Part shown: positions 5,113 through 7,613 of the stretch, piece by piece
Layout of the letters: each line of letters opens with the position of its first letter
How positions within the stretch are numbered: the first letter of the stretch is position 1
Source of the DNA: Desulfobacterales bacterium HSG17
Lineage (GTDB): Bacteria; Desulfobacterota; Desulfobacteria; Desulfobacterales; Desulfococcaceae
NCBI GenBank assembly: GCA_030377945.1
Contig: JAUCGD010000147.1
Span: 1-7,613, forward strand
Direction of reading: 5' to 3'
DNA: 7,613 nt
Notes under the pieces: generated by a model
What the model was told of the DNA's origin: nothing
The model's input: the letters and a program-made list of their open reading frames with translations, nothing else
Databases searched by the model: none
Made by a program: the position numbers and the translations under genes

Positions 5113-7173
5113 TTAATATTGCTCATATTCTTCATCCCTAAAGTCATTATCAATTGTTCTTTCTCTCATTTCCTGCTTGCGGTCTGCGTGTTTTTCACCA
5201 GTGTCAACTTTAACTGAATTTCTCATCAGCTTGGCATCATTTTGAATATGACTTACATTATGTTTTGGATAATGGGCAAATTGTGCCTGTCTCCCTCTTG
5301 AACTTCGGGCTGAATAACTTGTTCCTCTTGTTTGACTGTCATCAACTCTAAAAAATTCCATTGAGTCCTGAAGCTGTTCTGCCTGGCTTGAAAGCTCCTC
5401 GGATGTTGAGGCCATCTCTTCGGATACGCTGGAGTTTTGCTGAATAACCATATCCAGTTGCTGAATGGCCCTGTTAATCTGATCAACTCCGGTGTTTTGC
5501 TCACTGCCGGCAGCGCTTATTTCCTGTACAAGTCCGGCAGTTTTTTGTATGTCCGGCACTATCCTGTCCAGCATCTTTCCTGCATTTTCCGCTACAGCAA
5601 CACTTGATTTTGACAATTTGCTGATTTCGTTTGCAGATATCTGGCTTCGTTCCGCCAGTTTACGCACTTCAGAGGCTACTACTGCAAAACCTTTGCCGTG
5701 ATCTCCTGCTCTTGCGGCCTCGACTGCTGCATTGAGGGCCAGCAGGTCGGTCTGCCTGGCGATTTCTTCTATAATGGTTATTTTTTCGGCAATTTCCTTC
5801 ATGGCATCAACTGTTTCACTAACTGCTTTACCGCCTTCTGCTGCATTTTCGGCAGATTTTATTGCAATTTTTTCAGTCTGCATGGCATTGTCCGTATTCT
5901 GCCTGATATTGGCGGCCATCTGTTCCATAGATGCTGATACTTCCTCGGCAGAGGAAGCCTGTTCAGATGCGCCCTGGGACATCTCTTCAGAAGAGGATGA
6001 GAGTTCCTGGCTGCCGGATGCCACATTGCCTGCTGCCTGCTTTACGTCTCCAACTATCCCCCTGAGTTTTTCAACCATCTCTTTCATTGCAGCATAAAGC
6101 CCGGTTTCCTTCTTTCCGGTGGAATCAAAAGCAATGGTAAGATCCCCCTGGGAAATCCTTTGGGCAATATCAGCCATGATCCTTGGCTCACCCCCAAGAG
6201 GTTTTGTTATCATTCCTGAAATAACAAGGGCAAATACTATACCCATTATAAAACCTGCGATTGTCATAATGAATACCATGTTAACGGTTTGCCGGTTATC
6301 TTTCTGCAATTCAGGGCCAAGTGTATCCTGGTCAGCTTTTACAGAAAGCTTGACATCTTCCACAGCCCCGGCAACAACAGGGCCGATGCGGTCTAGGTCA
6401 TTTTTTATGAGTTTATTCCGTTCATTAATAGTTTTTACCAGATCTTCAAAAAATTCCTGATATGATTCCCTCATATCCAACACCTTTTTGAGTAAAGTCC
6501 GCCTGCCGGAATTCTCAAGATTTTTATCAAGTAATTCAGAAATGGTATCTAAGTTAGTTCCAAGTTCTTTTTTTACCCTTTTAGCTGCTTCATAGTCATT
6601 TGTGTCTAAAAATTTATGAACAAAAAGACGTGCCAGAAGTACATGTTCCTGTAAACGCCCTGCATAATAAGCTGCATCCCGGTCATTATCTTCATGTGCT
6701 GTTTTCATAATTTCGGTAAGGGCCTCCCCCATGGCTATCCCTTCGGGAGCCAGGCGTTCATACACAAGGATATCTCGTTTCCTCATTAGATCTGCAATCT
6801 GTTCAAATGCCCTTTCGTAACCAATTACCGATTTTGCAGCCAGCGCAATCTTCTTGGCACGTTCAGGGTCCTGAATCTCCTTTTCAGCATCCCTGAGATA
6901 CCCGTTCATTTTATCCAGGTATTCATTATACTGCTGAACATCCTTATCACTCCTGGTTATCAGGAAGTCCTTAACATTCATCCTGACCATGAGCATATTG
7001 GCCTGAAGACGCCCGGCAAGATTGGTGTCTCTTGCAAGATTCCTGTATTCATCAAAACCGCTGCTTGAATTTTTCAGCCCGGTAAAACTAAAAATCGATA
7101 CAATCACAAGTATCAATAATAGTATTCCAAATCCAGTTCCTATTTGAGTTCTCACTTTCATTTCTTTAAACAT
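5113..7173 (-). CDS. Methyl-accepting chemotaxis protein with helical periplasmic sensor and C-terminal pentapeptide
   Basis: This transmembrane chemoreceptor should control a CheA kinase through CheW. In its 686 residues I see TM1 (about 9-33), a long mostly helical periplasmic region of about 265 residues (34-297; four-helix or HBM-like, with [20 protein letters not shown]), TM2 (298-320) and a HAMP domain starting at ITKPLGGEP (about 321-374). The coiled-coil signalling domain follows (about 375-610), with the hairpin tip [17 protein letters not shown] at 474-490 and [18 protein letters not shown] after it. A polar, basic tail of about 75 residues ends in EYEQY, which fits the aromatic-x-x-aromatic CheR/CheB tethering pentapeptide. 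The ATG at 7171-7173 is preferred because GGAG (minus strand, 7179-7182) precedes it. An in-frame TTG at 7192-7194 would add seven residues but has no ribosome site. It begins 26 bases after the cheW stop, so the two are cotranscribed. The ligand cannot be read from sequence. Confidence 0.93.
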   Translation of the reverse strand: MFKEMKVRTQIGTGFGILLLILVIVSIFSFTGLKNSSSGFDEYRNLARDTNLAGRLQANMLMVRMNVKDFLITRSDKDVQQYNEYLDKMNGYLRDAEKEIQDPERAKKIALAAKSVIGYERAFEQIADLMRKRDILVYERLAPEGIAMGEALTEIMKTAHEDNDRDAAYYAGRLQEHVLLARLFVHKFLDTNDYEAAKRVKKELGTNLDTISELLDKNLENSGRRTLLKKVLDMRESYQEFFEDLVKTINERNKLIKNDLDRIGPVVAGAVEDVKLSVKADQDTLGPELQKDNRQTVNMVFIMTIAGFIMGIVFALVISGMITKPLGGEPRIMADIAQRISQGDLTIAFDSTGKKETGLYAAMKEMVEKLRGIVGDVKQAAGNVASGSQELSSSSEEMSQGASEQASSAEEVSASMEQMAANIRQNTDNAMQTEKIAIKSAENAAEGGKAVSETVDAMKEIAEKITIIEEIARQTDLLALNAAVEAARAGDHGKGFAVVASEVRKLAERSQISANEISKLSKSSVAVAENAGKMLDRIVPDIQKTAGLVQEISAAGSEQNTGVDQINRAIQQLDMVIQQNSSVSEEMASTSEELSSQAEQLQDSMEFFRVDDSQTRGTSYSARSSRGRQAQFAHYPKHNVSHIQNDAKLMRNSVKVDTGEKHADRKQEMRERTIDNDFRDEEYEQY

Positions 7174-7199
7174 AATATCTCCGTTGCAATTCAATAGAT

Positions 7200-7613
7200 T
7201 CAGGCAGCTTCATTAAGAGCTATTTCAGGCTCAATCACTTCAAGCGCTTCAGCCATTTCCAGTTCTTTTGCTGAAAAAACTCTGTTAATATCAAGGATAA
7301 TGATGAAATTATCATCTCTTTTGCCTATCCCTTTAATGAACTCAGTACGCCAGCGGCTTCCTATTTTCGGGGGATCTTCAATCTGTCCGACTTTCAGTTC
7401 AGTTACTTCATGAACGGAATCCGCAATAGCCCCGATCACTACCATTTCTTCATCAATGGATATTTCCATGACAATAATGCGTGTATTGACCGTACTTTCT
7501 ATTTCCGCCAGTCCGAATTTTGTCCGCATATCCATTACCGGCACAACAGCTCCGCGCACATTTATTATTCCCCGCATAAAATCTGGAGTTCCGGGAACCT
7601 TTGTAATTTCGCT
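7200..7613 (-). CDS. cheW: CheW-type chemotaxis adaptor (5' end outside the window)
   Basis: CheW bridges receptor tips and the CheA kinase in chemosensory arrays. The 137 residues present are the C-terminal four fifths of a typical protein of about 160-170 residues. The frame runs open to the window edge (first codon at 7611-7613), so the true start lies beyond it. The family signature [20 protein letters not shown] followed by RTKFGL is clear. So is the late motif [20 protein letters not shown], together with the middle strand [14 protein letters not shown]. An internal ATG at 7575-7577 lies inside the conserved core and should not be taken as the start. The gene is directly upstream of the receptor gene on the same strand, 26 bases away, which points to a dedicated adaptor-receptor pair. 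No CheA, CheR or CheB gene is visible; they may lie beyond the right edge or elsewhere. Confidence 0.93.
   Translation of the reverse strand, partial: SEITKVPGTPDFMRGIINVRGAVVPVMDMRTKFGLAEIESTVNTRIIVMEISIDEEMVVIGAIADSVHEVTELKVGQIEDPPKIGSRWRTEFIKGIGKRDDNFIIILDINRVFSAKELEMAEALEVIEPEIALNEAA

Noticed and set aside
5702..5760. QTD instead of QTN at the receptor hairpin tip as a possible functional oddity
   Set aside because: From general knowledge of the family, [10 protein letters not shown] is a common variant of the tip, and the rest of the tip is standard.
212..7173. Functional link between succinate dehydrogenase and the chemoreceptor (HBM-type sensors such as McpS detect TCA intermediates)
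   Set aside because: The two blocks are on opposite strands and separated by a kilobase of decayed DNA. The sensor's ligand class cannot be assigned from sequence, so proximity alone is not evidence.
7174..7194. Longer receptor start at the TTG 7192-7194
   Set aside because: It has no ribosome site, and the seven added residues would sit directly before the usual short cytoplasmic lead into TM1. The ATG at 7173 has GGAG at the right distance.

Overview
The window looks like chromosomal DNA from a menaquinone-using anaerobe, most likely a Desulfobacterota (Desulfobacterales-like) bacterium. This rests on three things: the sdhC-sdhA-sdhB order, the five-helix dihaem b558-type membrane anchor, and a cheW/receptor pair with a helical periplasmic sensor. 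It is an inference from family resemblance; nothing in the window proves the taxon.

Layout. Bases 1-211 are an AT-rich leader with a perfect 9-bp dyad at the left edge and a good -10 box. Bases 212-3543 (+ strand) hold a compact operon, sdhC-sdhA-sdhB, encoding a B-type succinate:quinone oxidoreductase (complex II). All haem, flavin, active-site and Fe-S ligands are recognisable. Bases 3544-4582 are a decay zone. It contains an AT-rich imperfect palindrome, an apparently intact 78-residue VapB-like antitoxin, a PIN-domain (VapC-like) toxin gene that has lost its middle and is frameshifted, a short piece of an IS3-family transposase on the minus strand, and some unidentified minus-strand coding-like fragments. 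Bases 4583-7613 (- strand) are a signalling block. In transcription order it is a CheW adaptor (5' end outside the window), a methyl-accepting chemotaxis protein, a 155-bp gap with a GC-rich hairpin, and a stand-alone receiver-domain protein.

How the parts work together. SdhCAB would exchange electrons between succinate/fumarate and the membrane menaquinone pool. The CheW-receptor pair would sense a periplasmic or membrane cue and control a CheA kinase that is not in the window. The receiver protein has Glu where the phosphoacceptor Asp should be, so it probably does not work as an ordinary CheY. The sdh and che blocks converge on the scar region, and nothing links them functionally.

I found no new multi-gene system. 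The points most worth a second look are the Asp-to-Glu receiver, the collapsed toxin beside an intact antitoxin, a CheR-type pentapeptide at the end of the receptor, and the missing helix-V glutamate in SdhC.
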